A DNA stretch of 64,000 bases, from contig NZ_NPEG01000009.1 of assembly GCF_002812045.1 (NCBI RefSeq), positions 80,644-144,643 on the forward strand, given 5' to 3'. Both the position numbers and the translations under genes were made by a program. This stretch comes from Leptospira haakeii. Lineage in GTDB: Bacteria; Spirochaetota; Leptospiria; Leptospirales; Leptospiraceae. Below are positions 1 through 9,469 of this stretch, piece after piece. How positions within the stretch are numbered: position 1 is the stretch's first letter; each line of letters begins with the position of its first letter. Under the pieces are notes generated by a model, which was given only the letters and a program-made list of their open reading frames with translations, ran no database searches and was not told the origin of the DNA.

Positions 1-290
1 TCCGCAATTTGTGGAGTAGGAGTTTGTTCCGCCTGGACCGGCTTTTTCTCTTCCTGAGGAAGTTTAGCAGGTTCATTGAAACTAACTGTATTGATCTCGG
101 ACTTGTTTAGTTGTATCGTTTTTCCTTCTGCCGTTTTGATCGTCATGTTGGTGGCGGTTTGCTGTAATATTTCTGCACGAATGATCTGACCATTCTTCAG
201 GTAGATGGTCTTCATTTCCGCAAACATGGAAACAACCGGGGTCAATAATATAACGAACGGTAGAAGGAGCCGACAAGGATACAATTTCAT
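1..290 (-). CDS. Secreted protein, N-terminal part (runs off left edge)
   Basis: Partial gene, 96 codons visible, read from an ATG at 290. The first ~24 residues form a signal peptide: MKLYPCRL, a hydrophobic core LLLPFVILLTPVV, then a cleavage region near MFAEM. Residues 25-70 match residues 25-70 of the adjacent upstream gene (369-1673) nearly position for position, sharing TIY-NGQI, QQTAT, a G-K pair and a K-EI motif. A Pro/Glu/Lys-rich linker then begins. By analogy with that neighbour it should continue into an outer-membrane beta-barrel outside the window. The 78-bp gap between the two and their similarity indicate a tandem duplication. Function is unknown; the short conserved N-terminal module resembles a small beta-rich domain, which is inference. 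Confidence 0.75.
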   Translation of the reverse strand, partial: MKLYPCRLLLPFVILLTPVVSMFAEMKTIYLKNGQIIRAEILQQTATNMTIKTAEGKTIQLNKSEINTVSFNEPAKLPQEEKKPVQAEQTPTPQIA

Positions 291-368
291 CTGTTACGTA
301 TTCTGTATCGTAAAAGGTTGGAGGCAATAATTTAATGCTTTAAATTTGGGTTCACTAACAAATTTCAA

Positions 369-1673
369 TTATTGAGAGAACTCAAATCTTTTCATCACTC
401 CGAATTCTAAGGACGAAGCTTTACTTGTGGCAGGGGTCATTTTTGCAGAGGAAGTTAACAGAAGATTAATCAATACCAATTGATCCACGGGGCTCGGATT
501 GTCTATATTGGCTAGTCCATTGAAAGATTGATCAAATGATTTTAAAGAATATTTCCATTCGAATGCTTGGATCCCTACCCAAAAAGAAATTGTAGGTGTC
601 CATTTATAGAATAGTTTATAAGAAAAATTGAATCCTTTTGCATCCCACTGGATATTTCCTTGGTTTACCCCATAATCAAAAAAATTCGGAGGGTTAAACA
701 TAGACAAAGTTCCGGTACTGTATTGAGCACCTGAAAGAATCAGATAATGTAATTCTATCCTATGCTCCCATCTTTCGCCTTGTCTAACTGTAGTTTTTAA
801 TCCGATAGATGGGCCTTTTAACTTTTCTAAAAAATAGTAATGGTATTTGAAAAAAGAAGTCAGTTCATTTCCGCTATAACCGGTTGAAATTGTATTATTA
901 TCGTCTGTCTTTCCCCAAAATTGAGAATAGCCAAAGCTAGGTCTTAGATCAAACCTTTGATTGCTATAAGCGAGATAGGAAACATCTGCTTTTAAGGAGC
1001 TTTGCTTTTCGGGGAATTTTCCGGCGATCTCTTGTAAACTTGCATTAGGATTATATACTTTAATTCTTTCGGATGTTTCACCGCTGAAATGATTTGCACT
1101 TAGGCCAAATGCAAACTTCTTCCAATAGTATATGGCGCCCATACTATAAGCTAAACCTCTTTTATAACTGGGCGTATCATGATCTGGAGGAACTTGTCCT
1201 GTTAAGACATTTGCTTTTACCGAAGTTTGATTTGAATAGGATTCAGTAGGAGGGCGGTATGTTCCAAGACCTGCTCCGAAATATAACTCTACATCTTTTC
1301 TTTTAGTTTGGTCGATCGCGTAAGGACTGGCTGCTTTATCTACTTCCGGTTCGGACTTTTTGGGTGGTTCCGGAGTGGGAGGAGGAGGTTCTTCTATAAT
1401 TGTAGTTTGTTGTTTTAATTTTTCCTCTGAATCTTTCTTTTCTTGGATAGTAGGCTCTTTGTAGCTAACTCTTTGGATCTCTTTTTTATTGAGTTGTTTG
1501 ATTTTTCCATCTTCTAATTTGATCTGCATTGTGGTCGCAGTTTGCTGGATGACCTCTCCGCGTAAGATCTGTCCATTCCTCATATAGATCGTCTGCAGTT
1601 CGGCAAATAGTTCGGCTATGGGGGAGGATAATAAAAGGATAAATAAGCAGATTCTTATGTTTGGACTTCCCAT
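369..1673 (-). CDS. Secreted protein with small N-terminal module and predicted C-terminal beta-barrel
   Basis: 434 residues. Residues 1-24 are a signal peptide (MGSPNIRICLFILLLSS...AELFAEL). Residues 25-75 form a compact module (TIYMRNGQILRGEV, QQTATTMQIKLEDGK, NKKEIQRVSY) shared with the paralogue at 1-290. Residues ~76-115 are a Pro/Glu/Lys-rich linker with a PPPP run. From ~125 to the end the sequence alternates aromatic and polar residues in strand-like stretches and finishes FGVMKRFEFSQ, as in outer-membrane beta-barrels. This suggests a periplasmic N-terminal module tethered to a barrel in the outer membrane. No named family recognised; the barrel assignment is inference from pattern. 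It is likely co-directional and perhaps cotranscribed with the paralogue downstream. Confidence 0.75.
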   Translation of the reverse strand: MGSPNIRICLFILLLSSPIAELFAELQTIYMRNGQILRGEVIQQTATTMQIKLEDGKIKQLNKKEIQRVSYKEPTIQEKKDSEEKLKQQTTIIEEPPPPTPEPPKKSEPEVDKAASPYAIDQTKRKDVELYFGAGLGTYRPPTESYSNQTSVKANVLTGQVPPDHDTPSYKRGLAYSMGAIYYWKKFAFGLSANHFSGETSERIKVYNPNASLQEIAGKFPEKQSSLKADVSYLAYSNQRFDLRPSFGYSQFWGKTDDNNTISTGYSGNELTSFFKYHYYFLEKLKGPSIGLKTTVRQGERWEHRIELHYLILSGAQYSTGTLSMFNPPNFFDYGVNQGNIQWDAKGFNFSYKLFYKWTPTISFWVGIQAFEWKYSLKSFDQSFNGLANIDNPSPVDQLVLINLLLTSSAKMTPATSKASSLEFGVMKRFEFSQ

Positions 1674-1796
1674 AACGTGGGCTATTAGAACGAATTTTTA
1701 CCATACAAGCAATAACTTATTAAATAAGAATAAATAAAAGATGTTCTAAATTGAAAAAATACGAGCGGCGAAAATCAGTCAACACCCGCATATTTT

Positions 1797-2525
1797 ATGA
1801 GATATTTATTCTTTCTTAGACTCTTGGATTTTTTCTTTCCTTTACTTTGCGGGATTTGCGGCAGAGAGGACTTCTTTTCCTTAAAGATCGGCCTTTGCAA
1901 AAGATGCGCTTATACCGCTCGGACTGCTAAGCCATCATACAGGTGTAATGTATGTTCTTCCCCCATAGCAGCACCTTTTACAGTTTGTGAATTCTGTGAT
2001 TCCAGGAATGTATTCTTTACCAAAGTGTTTAGCCTCAGAGATAGAAACGATCTTTTGGGGGAATTATTGAACAAACTGAAATCGAATCATGAGTATCCGG
2101 TTTCTATTTTTCTCTCTTTGGGGATCAGAAAAGTTTTGAGAGAGTTGAAGATATTGGATATAGATGCTTGTATTCTTCTCCCCAGTTATTCTAAAAACAG
2201 GATTTCTAATTCGGATCTCAGGCCATTTTCTCCTAGTCGCCGGTTGTATGAGGAAACAGAAAGAATATTAAAAATTCCTTTAATAGATCCATTAATGAAG
2301 ACGAGTGCAGAAAGGCAGGCGGGTAAAAGTTTTTCGGAAAGATTTTTTCATGCGTATTCAGCTTGGGACATAGACCCGAATTGGGCGGACCGTTGTCCCT
2401 CTAAGATATTACTCTTGGATGATGTTTTTACCACCGGCGCAAGTGTGAATGAAGCGAGTCGAATTTTAAAGAAGAATGGTACAAAGTCGGTCTATGTTTT
2501 AACCTATCTTCGGGTTACGGATTAA
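1797..2525 (+). CDS. comF: ComF family phosphoribosyltransferase-like protein
   Basis: 242 residues. The N-terminus carries four CxxC-like pairs (CGICG, CKRC, CNVC, CEFC, residues ~18-75), the zinc-binding part typical of ComFC proteins. The C-terminus has the PRPP-loop motif ILLLDDVFTTGAS near residues 204-216, preceded by RQAGKSFSERF, as in ComF phosphoribosyltransferase domains. ComFC proteins act in natural transformation and DNA processing in competent bacteria; in Leptospira the role is unproven. The gene starts at an ATG 123 bp from the divergently transcribed secreted-protein gene and ends 40 bp before dinB, so the two may be cotranscribed. Length is normal for the family. Confidence 0.85.
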   Translation: MRYLFFLRLLDFFFPLLCGICGREDFFSLKIGLCKRCAYTARTAKPSYRCNVCSSPIAAPFTVCEFCDSRNVFFTKVFSLRDRNDLLGELLNKLKSNHEYPVSIFLSLGIRKVLRELKILDIDACILLPSYSKNRISNSDLRPFSPSRRLYEETERILKIPLIDPLMKTSAERQAGKSFSERFFHAYSAWDIDPNWADRCPSKILLLDDVFTTGASVNEASRILKKNGTKSVYVLTYLRVTD

Positions 2526-2531
2526 ACTTGA

Positions 2532-2562
2532 CCTCTCTATATATCTGTTTAGTATAGAGAGG
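2532..2562 (+). promoter_or_regulatory. Perfect inverted repeat covering the dinB ribosome binding site
   Basis: CCTCTCTATA (2532-2541) and TATAGAGAGG (2553-2562) are perfect 10-bp arms with an 11-nt spacer. The 3' arm contains the GAGAGG Shine-Dalgarno sequence, three bases before the dinB ATG at 2566. In RNA the hairpin would hide the ribosome binding site; as DNA it could be an operator. No T-tract follows, so it is not a terminator. Confidence 0.6.
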
Positions 2563-2565
2563 AAG

Positions 2566-3669
2566 ATGATTCGAAAAATTCTACATGTAGATATGGACGC
2601 GTTTTATGCTTCCGTAGAACAAAGAGATAATCCGAGTTATCGAGGAAAACCAATCATTGTTGGAGGTCCTCCGGATTCCAGAGGGGTAGTATGTGCTGCA
2701 AGTTATGAGGCAAGAAAATTCGGGGTTCGTTCTGCAATGCCTTGTTCCCAAGCAGCAAGGCTTTGTCCTTCCGGGATTTTTGTAACTCCTCGTTTCGAGG
2801 CATATAGAAAAGTATCTTCTAAGATCAGACAGATATTTTTAGAGTACACTGACCTTGTAGAGATGCTTTCCTTGGATGAGGCATTTTTAGATGTCACTCA
2901 AAATAAGAAAAATATCCCGTATGCAAGCGAGATTGCAAAAGAGATCAGGGAAAAAATTTTCGAAGAAACTCAGCTAACTGCGTCGGCCGGGGTTTCTATT
3001 AATAAGTTTTTGGCTAAAATCGCTACGGATCAAAACAAACCAAACGGAATGACGATCGTGCGTCCGGAACAGGCCGAAAAGTTTATAGAATCCTTAGATG
3101 TTTCCGTATTTCCGGGAATCGGAAAAGTTACATTAAAAAAAATGCATGCTCTTGGGATTAAAAAAGGAAAAGATCTCAAAGAAAAAAGCCTGGAGATATT
3201 AGATCAAAATTTCGGAAAATCAGGCCGTTGGTTCTATGCAGTGTGTAGAGGTTTAGATGATAGACCGGTAGAACCTTTTAGAGAGAGAAAATCCTTAGGT
3301 GCGGAATCTACTTTTGCCAAAGACCTGGAAAATAGTTCCGAGATACTCAGAGAACTTTCGGATATCGCAGAAGAATTAGAAAGAAGGCTTTTGCAAAAAC
3401 CTTTTCCCGGAAAAACGATTACTCTGAAAGTAAAATTTTCTGACTTCACCCAAAAAACCAGAAGTATTACCGAAGATTATTCTTATATGGATAAGAATGA
3501 ATTGTATCGGATCGGATCTAAACTTTTGGAAGAATTCATATTAGAATCTGGCAAAACGATTTTTCCAATCCGCCTTTTGGGTTTAAGTCTTTCTCATCCA
3601 GAAAGCGCTTCTAAGAATTCACAGCCCAAGTTGGAAGACGAAGAAGATCTATTTCCTTCTTTATTTTAA
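2566..3669 (+). CDS. dinB: DNA polymerase IV (Y-family translesion polymerase)
   Basis: 367 residues, normal length for DinB. The palm carries the Y-family catalytic motifs: DMDAFYASVEQ near residue 8 and SLDEAFLDVT near residue 103, whose Asp and Glu bind the metals, plus the YEARKFGVRSAMP finger segment. A helix-hairpin-helix-like region (VFPGIGKVTLKKMHALGI) lies at ~180, and the little-finger domain follows to ~345. The C-terminus ends EDLFPSLF, which resembles a sliding-clamp binding peptide (inference). The enzyme copies past damaged bases with low fidelity. It is preceded by the hairpin at 2532-2562 that covers its ribosome binding site; I see no TTTG-N5-CAAA-type LexA box. Confidence 0.93.
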   Translation: MIRKILHVDMDAFYASVEQRDNPSYRGKPIIVGGPPDSRGVVCAASYEARKFGVRSAMPCSQAARLCPSGIFVTPRFEAYRKVSSKIRQIFLEYTDLVEMLSLDEAFLDVTQNKKNIPYASEIAKEIREKIFEETQLTASAGVSINKFLAKIATDQNKPNGMTIVRPEQAEKFIESLDVSVFPGIGKVTLKKMHALGIKKGKDLKEKSLEILDQNFGKSGRWFYAVCRGLDDRPVEPFRERKSLGAESTFAKDLENSSEILRELSDIAEELERRLLQKPFPGKTITLKVKFSDFTQKTRSITEDYSYMDKNELYRIGSKLLEEFILESGKTIFPIRLLGLSLSHPESASKNSQPKLEDEEDLFPSLF

Positions 3670-3675
3670 GAATTT

Positions 3676-3712
3676 GCTATAGGCCTACGCGAGATAGGCT
3701 AATAGCTTATTT
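3676..3712. terminator. Convergent terminator between dinB and the membrane protein gene
   Basis: GCTATAGGCCTA (3676-3687) and TAGGCTAATAGC (3695-3706) pair at 10 of 12 positions around a 7-nt loop and are followed by TTATTT on the plus strand. It lies between the converging stop codons at 3669 and 3707. The U-tract is weak. Confidence 0.5.
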
Positions 3713-4459
3713 AGAGGTATCTCCTGAATCAATTCCGGATGGTACTAAGTTCGCGATTCCTTGTCTTAAATTTGCCCATTCTTGCCTACATTTTTTGTCT
3801 GCATCTTTTTCTTCGTTGTAATGTAGCATAGATCTCCCTGCCGCGAGTCCTGCTAGTTTAGAATTATCGAATATTTTCCAGGCTATACTTAAGATAAACA
3901 ATCCCACGAATGGAAGTGCTATCTTTAAGATCCCGTGATGTTTAGAATCCATAATGGAGCCCAAAAATGTACATATAGAACCGATGCTGAATAGATACCA
4001 GCCTATATAAAAGTAATCTTCAGCTATCTCGGATGCGTTATTGATCATATATCTACAAAAGGATCCATCCATCTCCACCAATTCCTTTTTACCGGAAGGT
4101 AGAATATTTTCGATAAACGGTTTTTCCAATCTTGATTTACCCAAATAAGGTTGGATTTCTAAGAACAGATTGATCCCTAAATACAACATTCCGATGAAGA
4201 AGATTATAAAAAACGGTCTATATAAAAGTTTGGTTCTTTCCGTAGATCTATACAGTTCCAATTCAGATTCTGGAACTCCCATCTTTTTGGAAATCCTATC
4301 CTTATATTGTTGGAAGGCTAAATTATCCATAAAAGGAATATAATTCGTGGCAGGAAGGGAATCTTTTGTTTCTTTACTTTGTAGCCAAACATTTACTTCG
4401 TTTAAGGCCTGGGTTTTGGAAACTTTGAAATAGGGAAAGATAAGGCGGATTAGAAACAT
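3707..4459 (-). CDS. Hypothetical membrane protein
   Basis: 250 residues, no family recognised. Three hydrophobic segments are visible: ~82-103 (FFIIFFIGMLYLGINLF), ~147-168 (YFYIGWYLFSIGSICTFLG) and ~178-196 (IALPFVGLFILSIAWKIF). The ~80-residue N-terminal part is soluble and charged (KDRISKKMGVPESELELYR) and is probably cytoplasmic. The C-terminal tail is hydrophilic with two Cys. The gene stands alone: it converges on dinB and is separated from recQ upstream by 105 bp. It is likely an inner-membrane protein; nothing in its context suggests a function. Confidence 0.6.
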   Translation of the reverse strand: MFLIRLIFPYFKVSKTQALNEVNVWLQSKETKDSLPATNYIPFMDNLAFQQYKDRISKKMGVPESELELYRSTERTKLLYRPFFIIFFIGMLYLGINLFLEIQPYLGKSRLEKPFIENILPSGKKELVEMDGSFCRYMINNASEIAEDYFYIGWYLFSIGSICTFLGSIMDSKHHGILKIALPFVGLFILSIAWKIFDNSKLAGLAAGRSMLHYNEEKDADKKCRQEWANLRQGIANLVPSGIDSGDTSK

Positions 4460-4564
4460 ATTGTTTTCCTAATGTATAAAATCAATAAATGGATTGGCTG
4501 GTCATATTAGGAAATCTTTAAGATGTATGCAAGGCGATTTTCAAGGCTCAGAAAGTGGAAAAGA

Positions 4565-6430
4565 TCAAAACTTCTCCAAAATGGCTAAAATTTCTTTCCC
4601 ATATTGTCTAACTTTAGCTTCTCCCATACCTTTGATCGCCATTAGATCTTCCAGGCTTTCCGGTTTTTGGGAAACAATCCTGACAAGTACAGGATTTTGG
4701 AGCACCATAAACTTTTTCCATTTATTACGTCTTGCAATCCTGTCTCGGAAATTTTTGAGTTCGTTTAGGATAAGTTTGTCTCCGCTAAGCGGTATTTTTT
4801 TGCGAGGTTTATCAGGATCGTCGAAGGACGGTTTAGGTTTTCCGAATGCAGTTAGATAAATTTTAGGATATTTATCTCCTTTGACGGAAAGTTTCTTGGC
4901 TTTTTGCCAATCTTCCAGGAGTTTTAGAATGGATTCTTCAGGGATATGTTTTAAAGAAGAATAATATTGTGATTTATCTAATCTTCTGCGAAGTATGTCC
5001 TTCGATTTTGCACCTCTTAATGTGCCTGCGATGATCTTTTTTCCGAATTTTGCTGGATATTCTGAAATCAACCCTTCTATGGATTTGATTTCGTCTGGAT
5101 CGAAGATATGAGATTCTTTTTCCTTCTTCTTCTCCGCTTTTAATCTTTCTCTTTCCGTATATGCAAGTCTTGCCGATTGAGAAGAAGTAGAATCCGCACA
5201 AGTGTCACAGGATCCACAATCGGAAATTTTTTCTCCGAAATAATTACATAAGATCTTTTGTCTACAATCAGGAGAACTTACATAGGATTTTACATGAGAG
5301 AGTAGTGTTTCTCCTCCCTTATAGTTTGCTTCCTTGGATAAAAGAAAACTTTGGACGCTCAAATCACCGGGTAAGAAAAACAATACACAATCTGAATTTT
5401 TACCGTCTCTCCCCGCTCTCCCCGCTTCTTGGTAATAACTTTCCAAAGAAGAAGGTACCTGATAGTGAAGGACCAATCGTACATTCGGGCTATCTAATCC
5501 CATTCCGAATGCGTTTGTAGCTACGAGTATATTCGTTTTTCCTGATGAATATCCCTCTTGTGCCTTTTCCCTGCTGGAATCCGTTCTTCCTGCGTGGTAT
5601 TTTCCTACTTTGTATCCTGATTTGCGAAGAAGTTCGTAAATTTCGTCCACTTTTGCGCGTGTGGAACAATAGATTATCACTTTTCCGGAAACTGATTTTT
5701 GAAAATTACCCTTTTCTAATATTTCTAAAAGTAGATTTTCTTTTTCTCGTTCCGAGTCCGGATATACTACCGAGAATTTTAGATTTTCTCTGGCGTATGT
5801 CCCCTGCACATGCAAGGGAAGTTTTAATCCTAAACTATCCGAGATATCTTTTTTAACTTTATCAGTTGCAGTGGCCGTAAGAGCCACCCAAGGAGTTCCT
5901 TCTTGTAAATAAGAACGTAATGTATGGAGTTTTCTGTATTCAGGACGGAAATCGTGACCCCATTGGGAAACACAATGTGCCTCGTCCACCGCCATTAAAC
6001 TTACTGGAAGTTTTGGAAGTAAATTTAAGAAAGAACGGGAAACTGCTCGTTCAGGAGAAATGTATAATATTCTAATCTTTCCGGTTGCTGCAGAGGATAA
6101 CACTCTTACTTGTTCCAGATCATCCTGAGTAGAGTTACAATAAGCCGCTTGGATCCCTCTCGCTTTTAAGCCATCCACTTGATCCTTCATAAGGGCGATC
6201 AATGGAGAAATTACAATCGTAAGAGAACTTGTTTCTGCAAAAGAAGGCAATTGATAGATGAGAGATTTTCCGCCGCCTGTAGGAAGGATTGCTAACACAT
6301 CCTTTCTCCCCAATAACGCGTGGACGGCTTCCCATTGGCCTTGCCTGAATTGAGAAAACCCGAAATGGGTATGTAGGATCTTTTTCCAATCCTCTATCGA
6401 AGAGGAGACTGTTCCAGTGTTTGCAGACAA
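4565..6430 (-). CDS. recQ: ATP-dependent DNA helicase RecQ
   Basis: 621 residues. The helicase core has Walker A (LPTGGGKS, residues 49-56), the DEAH box ([19 protein letters not shown]), motif III (ALTATAT) and motif VI ([10 protein letters not shown]). The RecQ zinc site follows ([13 protein letters not shown] ... CGSCDTC). A C-terminal HRDC domain ([17 protein letters not shown] ... [13 protein letters not shown]) completes the standard RecQ-zinc-winged helix-HRDC order. RecQ unwinds DNA 3' to 5' in recombination and fork repair. It lies 15 bp downstream of mnmC on the same strand, so it is probably the last gene of a three-gene transcript (lipoprotein-mnmC-recQ). Confidence 0.95.
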   Translation of the reverse strand: MSANTGTVSSSIEDWKKILHTHFGFSQFRQGQWEAVHALLGRKDVLAILPTGGGKSLIYQLPSFAETSSLTIVISPLIALMKDQVDGLKARGIQAAYCNSTQDDLEQVRVLSSAATGKIRILYISPERAVSRSFLNLLPKLPVSLMAVDEAHCVSQWGHDFRPEYRKLHTLRSYLQEGTPWVALTATATDKVKKDISDSLGLKLPLHVQGTYARENLKFSVVYPDSEREKENLLLEILEKGNFQKSVSGKVIIYCSTRAKVDEIYELLRKSGYKVGKYHAGRTDSSREKAQEGYSSGKTNILVATNAFGMGLDSPNVRLVLHYQVPSSLESYYQEAGRAGRDGKNSDCVLFFLPGDLSVQSFLLSKEANYKGGETLLSHVKSYVSSPDCRQKILCNYFGEKISDCGSCDTCADSTSSQSARLAYTERERLKAEKKKEKESHIFDPDEIKSIEGLISEYPAKFGKKIIAGTLRGAKSKDILRRRLDKSQYYSSLKHIPEESILKLLEDWQKAKKLSVKGDKYPKIYLTAFGKPKPSFDDPDKPRKKIPLSGDKLILNELKNFRDRIARRNKWKKFMVLQNPVLVRIVSQKPESLEDLMAIKGMGEAKVRQYGKEILAILEKF

Positions 6431-6445
6431 GTTGAAACTTATTCC

Positions 6446-8383
6446 TTATTCTTGATTTCGGATCTTACGGTATAGAAATCTTGAAGGATGCAGGGAAGAG
6501 TACAAGCTATTTTCGATAGATAAAGGTTCGTTTAAAAGAATCTCCGCCAAAATTTCCCCTCCCAATAGGGAAGTTAAAACTCCCCTAGATCCCAAACCAC
6601 CGAACACAAACAGGTTTTTCTGCGGTTCTAAAAAAGGGAATTCTTTCTTTCGATTTTTTGTGAGACCCATACCGGAGTATATTTTTCGAAAAGGTTCTGG
6701 AGAATGGACAGGGCCAATGATCGGGAATCTATCCGGGGTTTGGGATCGTATTCCGACAAAATCGGAACGGACTTTGATATGTTCCCAGTCAACACCCAGG
6801 AACGTATTTTGAGAATATTCTAAAATTTCTTCTCTGTCCTTTAATTTTGCATTCGGATCTAAGTCGAACTCATCAAATGTGGAACCGTTTACCCTAATCC
6901 CATTTTTAGATGGGGTGAGATATTTTTCTCCCACATGGATTGGATCTTTTTCGGATTCTATATTCGAATCTTCTAATATTTCTAACTGCCCTCTAACGGA
7001 TCTAAGGGAGAAGGGGGACTCTTTCCACAACCCTTGTAATAAACTTTTTATCCCGAAGGAATTCGCTAAGATCAAAACCTCCGTTTTATTTAAGGTTTCT
7101 TTGTTCTCTGAGAATAATGTCCATTCTTCTTTTTCCAAAGAGATCGATCCTATTTTTCCTTGTTTGAGGATAATATTCGGATGATCTAAAAGTTTTTCTA
7201 TCAATACCGGGGTGTCTGTCCAAAAGCCGGAAGGATAAAATATACCCTTAGAGTTTTCTGGATAGTTCTTTCCCAGTTCGATCTTTAATTCTGCTAATTC
7301 TTTGGATAAAGAATGTGCCTTTACACCTTCTTCCAATCTAACCCAAGGAAGATCTTCTCCTGAGAGTTGTAATGTACCGGAGATTTGGTAAGAGTTGTTA
7401 GGTAAAAGATCGGAATAACGACGGATAGAATTTCCGAGACAACGTAAAGTCCATAAACTGGTCGGAGTTTCTCCTTTGGTAATATGAGGGTGAGAAACCG
7501 CCATTGGAACGGAAGAGGCGCGTAACGCGTTATGGTCATCCCAAACTTCTACCTGAATCCCTCTCCATGCTAATGCTCTTGCTATACTTGCTCCCGCGAG
7601 TCCAGCTCCTAATACGGTTACTTTTTTGGGAGTTTGATCGGATTCCATTCTTCTTAAAAATGGGATCGGATTTAAGTCGAGTTCCGGTTCGGATCCGTAA
7701 ACTCCAACAAGCATTTCTCTTTTTCTTCCATAACCTGGAATTTTTGAAAGAGTGAAACCTGCACTGCTCAAACAATCTTTGACCGATCTTGCTACGGTGA
7801 ATGTGGCAAAGCTTGCATTCTTATTAGAAAGTCTTTTGAGTTGAATAGAAATATTTTCTCCCCAAAGGTCTGGGTTTTTAGAAGGGGCAAATCCATCTAA
7901 GAAGAACGCATCGAATTTTCCGGACGTTTCCGGAAGATGTTGAATTGCATCTCCTATCCATAGATCCAAAACCAGGTTTTCTTTTTCGAATAAGAAAGAA
8001 TTACATCCTGGGATGAGTAGTTTATATTTTTCTAAAAATAATTCCAGCAGTTCCGAAAGTTCCGGAAATGCGGAGATTGCCTTTCGTATATCATCTCCTT
8101 CTAATGGATATTTTTCAAAGGATGTAAATCGGAGGACCCGTCGGTTCGACTTATTTTTGCAATTTCTCCAAAGCTGCCAGGCTGCTAAAAAGTTTAAGCC
8201 GGTCCCAAATCCTAATTCTAATATAGAAAAGGTATGAGCGGTTTCTGAAGAGGATAATCTTTCTTCTAATTTGTTTCCGTTCAAGAAAACATGTTTGGTT
8301 TCTTCCAATCCGTTTTCCGGAGAAAAATAAATATCGTTAAATTCTCTGGAAACGGGCGTGCCGTTTTCTTTCCAGTCGATCAT
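6446..8383 (-). CDS. mnmC: Bifunctional tRNA wobble-uridine modification protein MnmC
   Basis: 645 residues, the full fused form. Residues ~1-240 are the SAM-dependent methyltransferase part (ILELGFGTGLNFLAAWQLW, and DAFFLDGFAPSKNPDLW as the acceptor-side motif). Residues ~255-640 are the FAD-dependent oxidoreductase part, opening with the Rossmann dinucleotide motif VLGAGLAGASIARALAWRG and ending with FGGLGSRGVLTS. MnmC converts cmnm5s2U34 to nm5s2U and then methylates it to mnm5s2U in tRNAs. The start codon overlaps the upstream lipoprotein gene by 4 bp (8380-8383), and recQ follows 15 bp downstream, so translation is probably coupled. Confidence 0.93.
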   Translation of the reverse strand: MIDWKENGTPVSREFNDIYFSPENGLEETKHVFLNGNKLEERLSSSETAHTFSILELGFGTGLNFLAAWQLWRNCKNKSNRRVLRFTSFEKYPLEGDDIRKAISAFPELSELLELFLEKYKLLIPGCNSFLFEKENLVLDLWIGDAIQHLPETSGKFDAFFLDGFAPSKNPDLWGENISIQLKRLSNKNASFATFTVARSVKDCLSSAGFTLSKIPGYGRKREMLVGVYGSEPELDLNPIPFLRRMESDQTPKKVTVLGAGLAGASIARALAWRGIQVEVWDDHNALRASSVPMAVSHPHITKGETPTSLWTLRCLGNSIRRYSDLLPNNSYQISGTLQLSGEDLPWVRLEEGVKAHSLSKELAELKIELGKNYPENSKGIFYPSGFWTDTPVLIEKLLDHPNIILKQGKIGSISLEKEEWTLFSENKETLNKTEVLILANSFGIKSLLQGLWKESPFSLRSVRGQLEILEDSNIESEKDPIHVGEKYLTPSKNGIRVNGSTFDEFDLDPNAKLKDREEILEYSQNTFLGVDWEHIKVRSDFVGIRSQTPDRFPIIGPVHSPEPFRKIYSGMGLTKNRKKEFPFLEPQKNLFVFGGLGSRGVLTSLLGGEILAEILLNEPLSIENSLYSSLHPSRFLYRKIRNQE

Positions 8384-9369
8384 CCTGGATTTTCCGAATC
8401 TGATTTGGTATCTTCTTTAGGAGGAAGGCCGGCGGATGGTAGGTTTTGCAAAGGTGGGTATGCAGGTCCTTCTTCTTTTTTATGAGGCTCCTTGGAGAGT
8501 TGTATCTCTTTTCTGACCCCCATCCTGTAAGTAGTCATGTTCATGTATAGAGAAGGTGCAGGTAGGCCGTTTGCAGTTGCGACTTGATTTCTAATATTTA
8601 AACCTTTTCCGTCTAAGTCTCCAAAACTTGTAACTTCTAAAAATAAATATGCGTTATAAAGGATGGTATCCGGAAAGTATTGGCCTATATTATATTCTAA
8701 TAATAAACGAAGTCCCTTTAGTTCCTGTAGTTGGTTCTTAACGCTGGAAATCCTTTGTTCTCTTTCTATAATGTCCATTCTGTAAACGGCGAGACCGTAT
8801 ATCGGCCCAACGCCAAAATTCACATTCTTCCCTTCATAATAACCTAAATAAAGCGTGAAATACATCTGATAGTCTTCGTAAGTGTATTCCATATTTCTAC
8901 CCAACTGAGGAGGAAGAGGAAACAGTTGATTGGAAACATATTCGTCGAATGCAAGATAACGTCTCCCATCGTCCGGATAATTGATCAGATTTCCTCTATA
9001 TGTTCTTGGAGAAGTTAGGTTGAATGACCATGCGAGTCCGCTTAAGAAAGAAAAAAAACCTTTGAGGTCTCTTGTGCCTGGGATCCTACTTGGAACAGAT
9101 CCAATAGAGTAAAATGCACGAGTTGTTGTGGAATCCCTACTGACCACACTTGTATCCGTGTCTGAACCTGGAGCACTGAATTTGCTGATAGGTATTCCCT
9201 GGACATTGGATGGATGGGTGAAAAAATCTAAGGCGGTATATTCCGCACCCGCATTGATAATGATCGAATCTAAAATCCCACTCATACTCTTACAGGAAGA
9301 GAAAATTAGAATTAGACAGCAGGAGAGTAATTTTAAGAAAAAATCCGGATTTAGTCTCTTTGAATCCAT
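8380..9369 (-). CDS. Putative lipoprotein, unknown function
   Basis: 329 residues. The N-terminus (KLLSCCLILIFSSC) is a lipoprotein signal peptide with the likely lipidated Cys at ~26. The mature part has many aromatic, strand-like stretches (YTYEDYQMYFTLYLGYYEG, NFGVGPIYGLAVYRMD) and a charged C-terminal tail rich in Lys/Glu/Pro. It may be an outer-membrane-attached beta protein. No family recognised. It is the first gene of the minus-strand unit ending in recQ, overlapping mnmC by 4 bp, although no functional link to tRNA modification or recombination is evident. It diverges from dusA with ~100 bp between starts. Confidence 0.65.
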   Translation of the reverse strand: MDSKRLNPDFFLKLLSCCLILIFSSCKSMSGILDSIIINAGAEYTALDFFTHPSNVQGIPISKFSAPGSDTDTSVVSRDSTTTRAFYSIGSVPSRIPGTRDLKGFFSFLSGLAWSFNLTSPRTYRGNLINYPDDGRRYLAFDEYVSNQLFPLPPQLGRNMEYTYEDYQMYFTLYLGYYEGKNVNFGVGPIYGLAVYRMDIIEREQRISSVKNQLQELKGLRLLLEYNIGQYFPDTILYNAYLFLEVTSFGDLDGKGLNIRNQVATANGLPAPSLYMNMTTYRMGVRKEIQLSKEPHKKEEGPAYPPLQNLPSAGLPPKEDTKSDSENPG

Positions 9370-9469
9370 CGCCCAGAACCAAATTGAAACGGTAAGAAAT
9401 CAAACCAAGTCCATTTCATGGGGCTTGACTGCTCACACCGAAAACCGAGGATCGTATTAGTCGAAGTAT

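Noticed and set aside
82..327. 81-codon frame on the minus strand at the left edge
   Set aside because: It is a shadow frame. The real partial gene uses another frame from ATG 290 and shows a signal peptide and clear similarity to its neighbour.
2526..2566. LexA (SOS) box before dinB
   Set aside because: No TTTG-N5-CAAA-type or CTG-N10-CAG site is seen; the only structure is the hairpin over the ribosome site.
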